Assembly (NCBI GenBank): GCA_017409215.1
Contig: JAFQTD010000023.1
Coordinates: 62,001-126,000, forward strand
Source: Alphaproteobacteria bacterium
Lineage (GTDB): Bacteria; Pseudomonadota; Alphaproteobacteria; Rs-D84
Length of the DNA: 64,000 nucleotides
Direction: 5' to 3'
In this document: positions 9,458 through 17,747 of the stretch, one piece after another
Position numbering within the stretch: position 1 is the first letter of the stretch
How the letters are laid out: the number at the start of each line of letters is the position of its first letter
Position numbers and translations under genes: made by a program
The notes under the pieces: model-generated
The model's database searches: none
What the model saw: the letters and a program-made list of their open reading frames with translations, nothing else
Told to the model about the DNA's origin: nothing

Positions 9458-9582
9458 AGACAATCCTTTTACGGTTGTCGTATTTGTCCGTATTTATTGC
9501 AATTTGTCCAGTCTTTTGTTCAAAAAATAATAAAGGGTCTTTCTTGTTGTTTTTACACTGTTTTTATGTGTTTTTAACTTTT

Positions 9583-9627
9583 TGATAATAATATATTGAC
9601 AATAATAATATCATTGTATTATTATCA
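9583..9627 (+). promoter_or_regulatory. pncB promoter overlapped by a palindrome (probable NrtR operator)
   Basis: A perfect 10-bp inverted repeat TGATAATAAT (9583-9592) / ATTATTATCA (9618-9627), with an inner AATAATA/TATTATT repeat, covers a promoter with -35 TTGACA (9596-9601) and -10 TATTAT (9618-9623). The operon's last gene encodes an NrtR-type regulator, so binding here is a reasonable inference. Confidence 0.6.
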
Positions 9628-9668
9628 TTTTGTAAATAACAAAAACCATAAAACCAAAAGGATTAAAA

Positions 9669-11207
9669 ATGACAAATAAAATTGATGAACTTTTCAAAAT
9701 CGCAGACACAATTTCGGATACAAATCTGCGTGAAAAATATTTGGAAATTTTGCGCGACAGTAATCTTGAAAAAATGTGGTTAGATAAATATCATCTGACA
9801 ATGGCCCATACTTCATTTTTAGAGGGCAAAGCGCTTGAGCCTGCAACCTATGAAATGTTTATTCGCAAAAATCCATTCGGTGGTGCCTATACTGTATCAG
9901 CAGGATTGGGACCATTTTTAGAATGGTTATCTGATTACGGATTTTCAGAAGATACTATTAAATGGTTAGCAAGCTGCAAAAACAAAGATGGCGCACCATC
10001 ATTTACACCCGAATTTTTGGAATTTTTGCGTAATCAAAAATTATCTTTGACAATTGATGCTGTCCCAGAGGGCGAATTGGTGTTTCCAAACGAACCAATT
10101 GTTCGCGTATCTGGTCCAGAGTGGCAGGTTGGTCTGGTCGAAACCGCAATATTGAATGGATTAAACGCATCTTGTTTAATCGCGACCAAAGCATCACGCA
10201 TAGTTAATGCTGCAGGTGGTCGTCCAGTAATGGAATTCGGGTTGCGCCGCGCACAAGATATGTATGGTATGCGTGCAACACGCAGCGCAGCCGTTGGTGG
10301 TGTTTTGACTACATCAAATGCTGATGCGGCACGTAAATATAATCTGGGTTGGGTTGGAACGCACGCACATAGTTTTGTAATGCGCCACGATACCGAAATT
10401 GATGCTTTTGAAAACTGGCTTTTGCACAACCAAGGAAACACCACAATCTTGGTTGATACATATGATACAATCCAAGGTGTTAAAAACGCGATTGCTGCAT
10501 CCAAAAAAACAGGTGTGCATTTGGATTCAATCCGTTTGGATTCCGGTAATCTGGCCAAATTGTCTATTGAGGCGCGTCAATTATTAGATGCCGCAGGTTT
10601 GCACGATTGCCAAATTATCGCAAGTAATGATTTGGATGAATATTCTATATCAAAATTATGGGATAACGGTGCAAAGGTCGATATTTTAGCAGTGGGAACA
10701 AATCTTGTGACTGCCGCAGACCAGCCATCATTGGGTGGTGTCTATAAATTAAAAAGCATCAATGGGGTCGATAAAATGAAAATATCTGGGGATGCAATCA
10801 AACGTACAATCCCAGGGGCCACAGAAATACTTCGTATGTTAGATGGTAACGGCAATTTTATGGGGGACGTTATAACATCGCATGGCTTTATCGAACAATC
10901 ATATGGAACTTTGGAATTTCCAATAATCAGCGTTAATGCAAAGAACGGTATTGAACGCACATACGATAAAAACACAATGTTTTATAAACCAATGGTTCGT
11001 GTCGTGCGTGACGGCGTAATAGACAAAGATGTTATGCAACGTGATGTTCAAGATATCGCAGCCGCCACAGCTCACAACCTGGGTAGGCTGGATAAAAAAT
11101 ACAAACGAGCAACAAATTCTTGTGAATATCACGCCGAAATAGAACAAAGACTTTATAAAAAACAAACAGAAATGGTGTTAAGCCAAATTTTACAACGTAC
11201 AAAATAA
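9669..11207 (+). CDS. pncB: nicotinate phosphoribosyltransferase
   Basis: A 512-residue protein of the NAPRTase family, somewhat longer than typical bacterial PncB. It converts nicotinate and PRPP to nicotinate mononucleotide in NAD salvage. Recognisable segments include FEGKALEP/YTVSAGLGPFLEWL near the N-terminus, GRPVMEFGLRRAQDMYG, and SIRLDSGNLAKLS plus IIASNDLDEYSI in the phosphate-binding half. It is the first gene of a six-gene operon with short spacers. The start follows AAAAGGATTAAAA. A palindromic operator-like promoter lies immediately upstream. Confidence 0.93.
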   Translation: MTNKIDELFKIADTISDTNLREKYLEILRDSNLEKMWLDKYHLTMAHTSFLEGKALEPATYEMFIRKNPFGGAYTVSAGLGPFLEWLSDYGFSEDTIKWLASCKNKDGAPSFTPEFLEFLRNQKLSLTIDAVPEGELVFPNEPIVRVSGPEWQVGLVETAILNGLNASCLIATKASRIVNAAGGRPVMEFGLRRAQDMYGMRATRSAAVGGVLTTSNADAARKYNLGWVGTHAHSFVMRHDTEIDAFENWLLHNQGNTTILVDTYDTIQGVKNAIAASKKTGVHLDSIRLDSGNLAKLSIEARQLLDAAGLHDCQIIASNDLDEYSISKLWDNGAKVDILAVGTNLVTAADQPSLGGVYKLKSINGVDKMKISGDAIKRTIPGATEILRMLDGNGNFMGDVITSHGFIEQSYGTLEFPIISVNAKNGIERTYDKNTMFYKPMVRVVRDGVIDKDVMQRDVQDIAAATAHNLGRLDKKYKRATNSCEYHAEIEQRLYKKQTEMVLSQILQRTK

Positions 11208-11222
11208 CAAAGAGGTAATAAA

Positions 11223-11783
11223 ATGAAAAGTAGACTTTTACACATAGTTGATATGCAAAACGATTTTGTGTTGGCAAACGGTAAATTGCCTGTCACCGGT
11301 GCAGAATCTTTGATTAAACCAGTAAACGAATTTTTGAATTCTATTGACTTTGATACAACAATCGCGACATTTGATACACATTATCGCGAAACGTATAAGA
11401 AAACAGAAGAATCAAAACTGTTTCCACCGCATTGTTTGTATGGAACCAAGGGGTGGGAACTTGCTGTGGATGTGCGCGGTAGCTTTCTTCATCCTTGCCA
11501 TAAAGTTTTGAAAAATCAATTTGATGTATGGGAACAACCGGACAAGATTGAAAGGTTTTTATGTGGATTAGGACCTAAATATACACATGTGTATGTTATA
11601 GGGGTTGCCAGTGATTTCTGTGTTAAGTATGCAATAAAAGGATACTTGGATCGCGGTTATCATGTGACAGTTGTGCAAGATTTATGTCGTGGCATAAACA
11701 AGCAAATAGATGATATTGTTTCCGAATTCAATACAACAAAGCTAAAACTTATCACATCAAAACAAATGAAAAAACAAAGGTAA
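11223..11783 (+). CDS. pncA: nicotinamidase / isochorismatase-family hydrolase
   Basis: A 186-residue cysteine hydrolase. The catalytic Asp lies in IVDMQNDF (about residue 10), the metal-site region in ATFDTHY, a candidate Lys in KVLKNQFDVW, and the nucleophile in VASDFCVKYAIKGYLDRGY (Cys near 135). Between pncB and nadE, deamidation of nicotinamide to nicotinate is the obvious role. AGAGG precedes the start and the gap to pncB is 15 bases. Confidence 0.88.
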   Translation: MKSRLLHIVDMQNDFVLANGKLPVTGAESLIKPVNEFLNSIDFDTTIATFDTHYRETYKKTEESKLFPPHCLYGTKGWELAVDVRGSFLHPCHKVLKNQFDVWEQPDKIERFLCGLGPKYTHVYVIGVASDFCVKYAIKGYLDRGYHVTVVQDLCRGINKQIDDIVSEFNTTKLKLITSKQMKKQR

Positions 11784-11788
11784 TAACA

Positions 11789-12763
11789 ATGGAAATAGTT
11801 AATACACATACCGGCAAAATTTATGTTGATACCGAACATCGTTTGGAATTCTTGACTGTCGGTGATTATGGCAAAGAAAACAATATCAAAGCGGACTTCT
11901 TGGGGTTACACAAAGAAATCAATGGCGTGCAGCATAAAACTGTGGATTTAACACAAAAATGGGTGGCAACAATCAGCACCCAAAAGGGGTGCCCCATGAA
12001 TTGCAAATTTTGTGATTGTCCAAAATATGGTTTTTTTGGTAACGCATCTGTTGAAGAATTAGCATATCAAATAGAAACCATTTTACAAAATGAAACTATC
12101 AAAAACACAGACAGATTCAACGTGCATTTTGCTAGAATGGGCGAACCAACATTTAACCCGAATGTTCTGGCTTTCACCAAGGGTCAATTACGCGAATTGG
12201 TGGCTAAATATATAGTTGCCCAAACGGTACATCCGGTGGTTTCAACGATGTTGCCAAAAAACAATAACAATCTGACAAAGTTTGTTTTGGATTGGTGCAA
12301 CATTAAAAACATCGATTATCGTGGCGAAGCAGGACTACAATTTAGTATAAATTCAACAGACGATGCGCAACGCGATTATCAGTTTAATAATAGAGGTTTA
12401 AATTTGGCAGCAATATCTGAATTGGCAAAAACCTTGCCACAACCAATTGGACGTAAATATACATTGAATTTTGCGGTTACCAAAGACACGATTTTGGATG
12501 CGGAACGTTTGACTCAATTATTCGATCCAAAAAAGTTCATCGTTAAAATAACCCCGATACACGAAACAAAGTCAGCGGTAAAAAATGGGTTTGATGTTAC
12601 CACATCATACGATGATTATGATGTATATCGCCAATTTGAAAGACCGTTGGTGGAAATGGGTTGGGATGTTATTGTTTTTGTTCCAAGTCATGAAGAAGAC
12701 AGTGATCGTATCACGTGTGGAAATGCGTTGATAGCGGCAAAACAAATTCAAAAAACTAGATAA
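11789..12763 (+). CDS. radical SAM protein of the NAD operon, RlmN-like cluster
   Basis: A 324-residue protein. A CxxxCxxC iron-sulfur motif (KGCPMNCKFCDCPKYGFFG, about residues 68-86) is followed by an RMGEPTFN motif resembling the MGEP motif of RlmN/Cfr-type enzymes. It is shorter than RlmN, and no RlmN N-terminal domain is evident. It is locked between pncA (5-base gap) and nadE (11-base gap), so a role tied to NAD metabolism is likely but the reaction is unknown to me. None of the expected salvage steps requires radical chemistry. Confidence 0.82.
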   Translation: MEIVNTHTGKIYVDTEHRLEFLTVGDYGKENNIKADFLGLHKEINGVQHKTVDLTQKWVATISTQKGCPMNCKFCDCPKYGFFGNASVEELAYQIETILQNETIKNTDRFNVHFARMGEPTFNPNVLAFTKGQLRELVAKYIVAQTVHPVVSTMLPKNNNNLTKFVLDWCNIKNIDYRGEAGLQFSINSTDDAQRDYQFNNRGLNLAAISELAKTLPQPIGRKYTLNFAVTKDTILDAERLTQLFDPKKFIVKITPIHETKSAVKNGFDVTTSYDDYDVYRQFERPLVEMGWDVIVFVPSHEEDSDRITCGNALIAAKQIQKTR

Positions 12764-12774
12764 AAGGATAGAAA

Positions 12775-13524
12775 ATGAAAGACATAAAAAAAGTAAAAGC
12801 GAACTTGGTTAAAGACCTGCGCGAATTTGTACAAAGTCGAAAATTCAGCGATGTTGTATTCGGTTTGTCTGGTGGAATGGATTCTGCGTTAGTTTTGGCT
12901 TTGGCAGCCGAGGCCTTAGGTGCAGATCACGTTCATACATTTATGATGACAACAAAAAACACATCCGCAATGAGTGTAAATCTGGCAAAACAAATGGCTT
13001 ATAATATCGGCAATCATCACGAATTTATAGATATTCAACCACGTGTAGATTGTGTATTAAAAACTTTGCCTTTTGTACCACAACGTCGTGTCACAACAGA
13101 AAACATCCAAGCACGTATTCGTGGCGATATCTGTATGACATATTCAAACGAGTATAATTGGATGGTGTTATCCTGTGGAAACAAGTCCGAAGCAGCAATG
13201 GGATATTGTACATTATATGGTGACACTTGCGGTGCGGTAATGCCGATTGGCGATTTATATAAAACCGAAGTATATCAAATGGCAGAATTATATCCGGCAA
13301 TCCCAAGGGCGATTATAAGTCGTGCACCAACAGCAGAATTGTCGCCGAATCAAAAAGATATTGATTTTTTGCCAGAATATTCAATACTTGACACATATTT
13401 ACAAAAAATCGAGGCTGGGGAGCAGGATGAAAATGAACAAATGGCGGATATAAGAAAGAAATACAATGCTATGGCATTTAAACGTATTCAAATGGCACCT
13501 GCAATAAAGGTTCGTGAAAGATAA
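12775..13524 (+). CDS. nadE: NH3-dependent NAD synthetase
   Basis: A 249-residue short-form NadE without a glutaminase domain. The ATP-pyrophosphatase P-loop SGGMDSAL (about residues 31-38), SCGNKSE, and the MPIGDLYKTEVYQMA segment are clear. It amidates nicotinate adenine dinucleotide to NAD. The operon supplies the PncA, PncB and NadE steps but not NadD, so the adenylylation step must come from elsewhere. AAAAGGA precedes the ATG. Confidence 0.93.
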   Translation: MKDIKKVKANLVKDLREFVQSRKFSDVVFGLSGGMDSALVLALAAEALGADHVHTFMMTTKNTSAMSVNLAKQMAYNIGNHHEFIDIQPRVDCVLKTLPFVPQRRVTTENIQARIRGDICMTYSNEYNWMVLSCGNKSEAAMGYCTLYGDTCGAVMPIGDLYKTEVYQMAELYPAIPRAIISRAPTAELSPNQKDIDFLPEYSILDTYLQKIEAGEQDENEQMADIRKKYNAMAFKRIQMAPAIKVRER

Positions 13525-13537
13525 AAGGAATAAAAAA

Positions 13538-14011
13538 ATGATAAAAAATTACTGGCTGCATTTTAAGAAAATAATGACACACAAATACTATGTGTTTTGC
13601 GAATGTGTCGAATATGGTCTTATATGGCAGGGATTAACACATGATTTATCAAAATTCCGTCCCAGTGAATTTCGGCTCGCTAAATTTTATGCTGGCAACC
13701 AATCGCCAATCAACATAGAAAAGCAACAATATGGATATTCGGTGTCTTGGATACAGCATACAAACCGAAACAAACATCATTGGGAATATTGGGTTGATAG
13801 AACAAACGGCAAAATCGCGCCAATTCCAGAAAAATATATAAAGGAAATGGTATGCGACACCATTGCGGCCAGTAAAGCATATAACGGCAAAAATTGGACC
13901 CCAGAACTATTTTTAGATTACTTTAAGAACAGAGCAACCTGGCCGGATGAAATCAAAGAATTGACAATGCCGTATATTCTTGCCAAAATACAAAGGTATA
14001 AAACAAAGTAG
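13538..14011 (+). CDS. DUF5662 family protein
   Basis: About 157 residues from ATG 13538, chosen because AAAAGGA lies 8 bases upstream; an upstream GTG at 13514 would overlap nadE. Conserved-looking histidine/acidic motifs THDLSKF (about residue 32) and NKHHWEYWV (about 78) suggest a metal-binding, possibly HD-like, fold as in DUF5662. The function is unknown. It sits in the NAD operon between nadE and nrtR with short gaps. Confidence 0.75.
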   Translation: MIKNYWLHFKKIMTHKYYVFCECVEYGLIWQGLTHDLSKFRPSEFRLAKFYAGNQSPINIEKQQYGYSVSWIQHTNRNKHHWEYWVDRTNGKIAPIPEKYIKEMVCDTIAASKAYNGKNWTPELFLDYFKNRATWPDEIKELTMPYILAKIQRYKTK

Positions 14012-14017
14012 GAAGAT

Positions 14018-14773
14018 ATGTCTGACAAAAACCAAACATTTTCATCAGAAAAGGAATTCTTGGCACATTATGACGCGTCCGCATTTGACCGACCATCCGT
14101 TACAGCAGACGTGTTGATATTTTCTGTGTCAAATAATTTGGCTGAAAATTGGCGCAAGTCTGATAAAAAGTCGTTCAGCGTATTATTGGTTTGTCGTGAT
14201 GATTATCCCGAAATAGGTAAATGGAATTTGCCTGGTGGTTTTGTTGGAATCAAAGAAACTGCGCTGGATGCAGCACACAGAATTTTGCGTTCTGAAACTG
14301 GGGCTGTTGGCGATATTTACTTGGAACAATTATATACATTTGATGATGTAAATCGTGATCCCAGAACACGTGTCTTTTCAATTGCTCATATGGCATTGAT
14401 AAATAAAAACAACCTGCATTATTCGGGGGCGCGTGATGCCAAATGGTTTGATATAGAATTGGCTGACGGAAAATTATTGCTGACATCTGATGATTTGACT
14501 TTGACCGATAAAGATTTGGCGTTTGATCACGCAACAATTATCCGTACTGGTATTGAACGTCTGCGCAATAAAATCGAATATACTGATATAGTGTTTGATA
14601 TGATGCCACGTGAATTCACACTAGGAGAATTACAACAGGTTTATGAAATAATTCTTGGGCGCAAATTGATACCTGCTGCATTCAGACGGACTATTGCAAC
14701 CAAGGTTGTTTCAACTGGAAAGATGCGTACGGGTTCCGGTCATCGTCCATCGGTATTGTTTAAGAAAAAATAA
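14018..14773 (+). CDS. nrtR: NrtR-type Nudix regulator of NAD metabolism
   Basis: A 251-residue protein. A Nudix-like domain (GKWNLPGGFVGIKETALDAAHRILRSETG, about residues 69-97) departs from the canonical catalytic GX5EX7REUXEEXGU: the REUXEE positions read HRILRSETG. A C-terminal winged-helix region ends in FTLGELQQVYEIILGRKL and SGHRPSVLF. This layout is typical of NrtR, a repressor that senses ADP-ribose or NAD-related metabolites and controls NAD genes. It closes the operon, 6 bases after the DUF5662 gene, and most likely represses it through the palindrome at 9583-9627. Confidence 0.88.
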   Translation: MSDKNQTFSSEKEFLAHYDASAFDRPSVTADVLIFSVSNNLAENWRKSDKKSFSVLLVCRDDYPEIGKWNLPGGFVGIKETALDAAHRILRSETGAVGDIYLEQLYTFDDVNRDPRTRVFSIAHMALINKNNLHYSGARDAKWFDIELADGKLLLTSDDLTLTDKDLAFDHATIIRTGIERLRNKIEYTDIVFDMMPREFTLGELQQVYEIILGRKLIPAAFRRTIATKVVSTGKMRTGSGHRPSVLFKKK

Positions 14774-15133
14774 TATATATTTTTCGCTTTGTATTTAATC
14801 AATTCAAACCATGTGTGGTGAGAACGGGAGAATGAAAGTCCGTGCTCCTGGTATTTTTTTGACTGTATAAATCACTTTTGTGTGTGGCCGGTGTGTAAAC
14901 CGTGTGTAGCAAGGACAACGGAATGGCATTAAGGTATTTTGCGGGGTTGAAAAGGTGGTGTAAACTGTGTGTAAACACGTTCTGTGTAAACCACGTGTAA
15001 AACGTTATCTGGAGTTAAACCATATATTGATAGACTTTTAGCGTAAACGGTCAAATTCCTTTTCTTAATAAGCAGCGGTTATTAGCGCATTTTTTCACAA
15101 TTGTCGGCTATTAGGGGGAGAACTCTGGGGCCG
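14774..15133. other. gene-free stretch with repeated TGTGTAAAC motifs
   Basis: No gene is seen. Between about 14889 and 15004 the motif GTGTAAAC (mostly TGTGTAAAC) occurs four times, with a fifth variant GTGTAAAAC. It lies just inside the right-hand tRNA-Asn repeat, where integrase arm sites or iterons could be expected. Confidence 0.5.
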
Positions 15134-15171
15134 TTAACAGTCCGTTGTTCTAACGACTGAACTATGCCCGA
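15134..15171 (-). pseudogene. tRNA-Asn 5' half, cut at the anticodon loop
   Basis: On the minus strand this reads TCGGGCA-TA-GTTC..GAAC-A-ACGGA-CTGTTAA, the same 38 bases as at 5022-5059 with a few D-loop changes, and then loses all tRNA similarity. It is not a functional tRNA. A -35 TTGACT / -10 TAATAT promoter (15212-15184) points into it. Confidence 0.7.
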
Positions 15172-15370
15172 ATAGCGAACACAATATTATATCAAAAAGT
15201 CGCAGAAGTCAAGCGTTTTTAGAAGAATTTTGTCGTGTGTCGCGCGCCCTGCAAAACCGCAGAAACCTGCGACTTTTATCCCAGAGTGTATGTAAATGTA
15301 TGTTTTTCAAACGACCTTGCTATGCTAGAAACACTCCCCTAAAAACACCTGAAAAAAATGATTTCAGCAT
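15134..15370. repeat. direct repeat copy 2 (tRNA-Asn 5' half plus upstream region)
   Basis: Right-hand partner of 5022-5258. Similarity continues about 200 bases upstream of the tRNA start, through the CAGAAGTCAAGCG, GCGCCCTGCAAAACC and ATGTATGTTTTTCAAAC blocks, and fades after 15370. Confidence 0.8.
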
Positions 15371-15434
15371 CTGATTTTATCAAATCCCTGATAACAATTT
15401 CGTTTTTGTGATAATAAATTATTATATAATACCC

Positions 15435-15983
15435 TTACTTTTCCAAAATCTTTTCCAGAATGTATATATGCATCCATTCATTATCAACTATGGCGGCATC
15501 GTGCTTTATACCAACGATTTGATATCCATGTTTCATCAAATTATTCAAAGAACGAATGTTTTTGTGAAAAACCTCGGCATACAGTTTATGAACCCCATTT
15601 TCACGCGCCCATTTTTCAACCAAAGTTTTCAGTTTTCCACCAAGACCATTGGATGTATATTTATCAAGTATTAAACTTCCTGTGTTGCCAGTTAAACCAC
15701 GCATTTTTGGATTGTCTGGTGCAATTTTGGTAATAGTGGATTCGCCAATCAATTTATCGCCATCCCATGCGCCTAAGAACAAATTATTTGGGTTGTCATA
15801 CATTGCAACTGATGATTCCTTGTCTTTTTTTGGTTGCCCAGGATATTGTCTGGTATATTTTACACTGGGGTCACGAACAATCTTGTCAAAGAATTTCATC
15901 ATATCATCATAGTCCGTACCACGAACACGGCGGATAGTCACAACCTTGCCATTTTTTAACTTAAATTTAATTGCACGTTTCAT
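15435..15983 (-). CDS. GNAT-family N-acetyltransferase
   Basis: 182 residues from ATG 15983, preceded by AAGGAA; a longer frame would overlap the upstream gene. GNAT features are LFLGAWDGDKLIGESTI (beta4), the acetyl-CoA-binding region GSLILDKYTSNGLGGKLKTLVEKWARENGV, and a terminal SLNNLMKHGYQIVG. The substrate is unknown. It lies 11 bases downstream of the nucleotidyltransferase gene and is probably co-transcribed with it. Confidence 0.82.
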   Translation of the reverse strand: MKRAIKFKLKNGKVVTIRRVRGTDYDDMMKFFDKIVRDPSVKYTRQYPGQPKKDKESSVAMYDNPNNLFLGAWDGDKLIGESTITKIAPDNPKMRGLTGNTGSLILDKYTSNGLGGKLKTLVEKWARENGVHKLYAEVFHKNIRSLNNLMKHGYQIVGIKHDAAIVDNEWMHIYILEKILEK

Positions 15984-15993
15984 TTTTGTTTCC

Positions 15994-16761
15994 TTATCGT
16001 TTTTCAATCTTTTGATAGCCGCGGAATTTGCCAATATCAAATCCACCGCCGGCTCGCATGACATAGTTATAAAATGCCTTTACCGCATCCATTTTTGCGG
16101 TCTTGGATTTTGCGTTCATACATGCCAACAATTTATCTGTAAATGTCTTGGGCGGCATTGCCTGAATATGATATCGCTTTGCAAATTCTGGGTCGGTCAA
16201 GATTGGTTCAATTTTACTGCGTGGTGGGTGCGGCATATTCTTGAAATCATAGTATGCAGATATCAAGGCATCCACCACCGCCCAATATTGCATATCAATA
16301 TGATATCCGCGCGCATCCAACGACAACAGTTCATCATACTTGTCCCACAGATGGTATTTGATAAAGGATTTTGTGTATTCTGAATATGGCTTGAAAGGCT
16401 TTTTAATATCGCGCACACATTTCTGGCGCAGTTTTTTCATAACCCCATTTTTATCATGCAAGATTTTTCCATACACAAACATATTCTGGTCTATATGGCG
16501 ATGATTTTTCATATATGTTGCCATATATTCTTCCAGTTTATAAACAGGGTTGATTGTATATTCCATCAAGAACCCATCAACATAGCAATTGGACTTTTCC
16601 TGCCAGCCCATATTATTCTTGCCAACAATAACAACGTCTATGTCTGAAAATTCGGTTTGGTTGCCTGTGGTATAAGAACCGCACAGCAACGCCCCCTCAA
16701 ACCAAGGTTCATGAATATATCGTTCCAAAAACTTATTTAATGCGATTTCCCATTTTTGCAT
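15994..16761 (-). CDS. nucleotidyltransferase-fold protein
   Basis: A 255-residue protein with a Pol-beta-type nucleotidyltransferase signature: GSYTTG (about residue 28) followed by SDIDVVIV with the paired catalytic aspartates. Such proteins transfer NMP to small molecules (aminoglycoside-type) or to proteins. The C-terminal helical part is unassigned. It is in a minus-strand run with a P-loop kinase upstream (12-base gap) and an acetyltransferase downstream; the trio resembles a small-molecule modification set, but no substrate can be named. Confidence 0.8.
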   Translation of the reverse strand: MQKWEIALNKFLERYIHEPWFEGALLCGSYTTGNQTEFSDIDVVIVGKNNMGWQEKSNCYVDGFLMEYTINPVYKLEEYMATYMKNHRHIDQNMFVYGKILHDKNGVMKKLRQKCVRDIKKPFKPYSEYTKSFIKYHLWDKYDELLSLDARGYHIDMQYWAVVDALISAYYDFKNMPHPPRSKIEPILTDPEFAKRYHIQAMPPKTFTDKLLACMNAKSKTAKMDAVKAFYNYVMRAGGGFDIGKFRGYQKIEKR

Positions 16762-16773
16762 GTCTGTATCCTT

Positions 16774-17337
16774 TTAATCAAATTGTCGCAGATGTTTTCT
16801 GACCGCGGCCACCGTTTTATCCAATGACAAATCACTGACATCTATAACTAATCTATTGGCATGTCTAGAATGAAATGCGTTTGGTAACCATTTATTCAGC
16901 ACCTTTTCATATTGTTTCGGGTCTGATATTTTTTCGCGCTTTTTCCGCTGTGCTGTATTACACCGTTTCAACAACACATCTTTACGCACGTTTAATTCTA
17001 TGGGAATAAAATCAGCATCTATATCATGCGCAAACTTTTGTAGATTTGCAGGCAGTTTTTCGCCGCGGAATAAAACAGATGTAAATATAAATCGCGTTTG
17101 CTTTTTTCGTGGATAAAATTTTCTTAACACATCCATATAAGCCCTGCGAACATCTCCAACACGATGAAACCATTCGTGACGTATTTCATCTGGAACTTCT
17201 GTTATACCTACAAACAAGTCATAAAAATAATGGTTATCCAACAAAACGCCGCCGCATTTTTTCTGAATTTCTTTTGCAACCGTATATTTACCACTTGCCG
17301 GCAGACCATAGAATAAAATCACTTGATTTCGTTTCAT
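16774..17337 (-). CDS. P-loop kinase (AAA_33/zeta-like)
   Basis: A 187-residue protein with Walker A GLPASGKYT at about residues 11-19, an LLDNHYFYDL segment, and an RFIFTSVLFRGE strand. Short P-loop kinases of this type phosphorylate small molecules or nucleotides. Lys and Thr of the loop are present, although the usual GKST reads GKYT. It is the first gene of a three-gene minus-strand run. Confidence 0.75.
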   Translation of the reverse strand: MKRNQVILFYGLPASGKYTVAKEIQKKCGGVLLDNHYFYDLFVGITEVPDEIRHEWFHRVGDVRRAYMDVLRKFYPRKKQTRFIFTSVLFRGEKLPANLQKFAHDIDADFIPIELNVRKDVLLKRCNTAQRKKREKISDPKQYEKVLNKWLPNAFHSRHANRLVIDVSDLSLDKTVAAVRKHLRQFD

Positions 17338-17434
17338 AATAATCCCTCATACATTATCAAGTAATATTTTATCATAAAACCCGTTGGTTAGCAAATAATG
17401 CCCAAGCGGCAAATACAAAAAATTGACAAAAAAC

Positions 17435-17463
17435 TTGAAAAAAGAAAATTTTTGCCCTATAAT
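17435..17463 (+). promoter_or_regulatory. sigma70-type promoter for the T-box/aspS transcript
   Basis: -35 TTGAAA (17435-17440), a 17-base spacer, and -10 TATAAT (17458-17463). It gives a leader of about 280 bases. Confidence 0.75.
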
Positions 17464-17469
17464 AGAATG

Positions 17470-17747
17470 TGAAAAGCCGATGACCCTCTAACAATGGCGA
17501 GGCGGAAGAAGAACGGCGGCAAGTTTCCTTGCGCTTACTAGAACTTCCCGGGACTGCCCGTTACAGCAGTGGACTCTTTAATGGTATGGCGAACCCAGCG
17601 AGAGTTAAAAAGGCAACCCTGGCGACAGTGTTGCGAAACAAGGTGGCACCACGTTGTCACGCATATTTTCAGATTGCTGGCATATGCGTTTAACGTCCTT
17701 GTGTTCTTATTAAAACATGAAACAACGAACACAAAAGGAGGTTAAAG
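17470..17747 (+). ncRNA. T-box riboswitch, apparently translational
   Basis: The T-box core is at 17639-17655: CAAGG, bulge TGGCACC, then ACGTT. Its pairing partners AACGT (17692-17696) and CCTTG (17697-17701) would form the classic two-helix antisequestrator around the bulge. TGGC in the bulge can pair with a GCCA tRNA end, and tRNA-Asp/Asn carry discriminator G. In the alternative fold CCTTGTGTTC (17697-17706) pairs with GAACAC/AAAAGG (17727-17738), hiding the AGGAGG ribosome site (17736-17741), with no U-run terminator. A possible GAC specifier lies at 17572-17574, but I could not fold Stem I with confidence. Confidence 0.85.

Noticed and set aside
10034-10558. 174-codon minus-strand ORF inside pncB
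   Set aside because: Shadow of a well-conserved enzyme gene; no ribosome site and no plausible protein features.
14889-15004. CRISPR array suspected from repeated TGTGTAAAC units
   Set aside because: Units are only 8-9 bases with irregular spacing and no spacer-like uniform lengths; no cas genes are in the window.
17538-17732. A minus-strand ORF across the T-box leader
   Set aside because: It has no ribosome site and lies over a structured RNA whose pairings explain the sequence.
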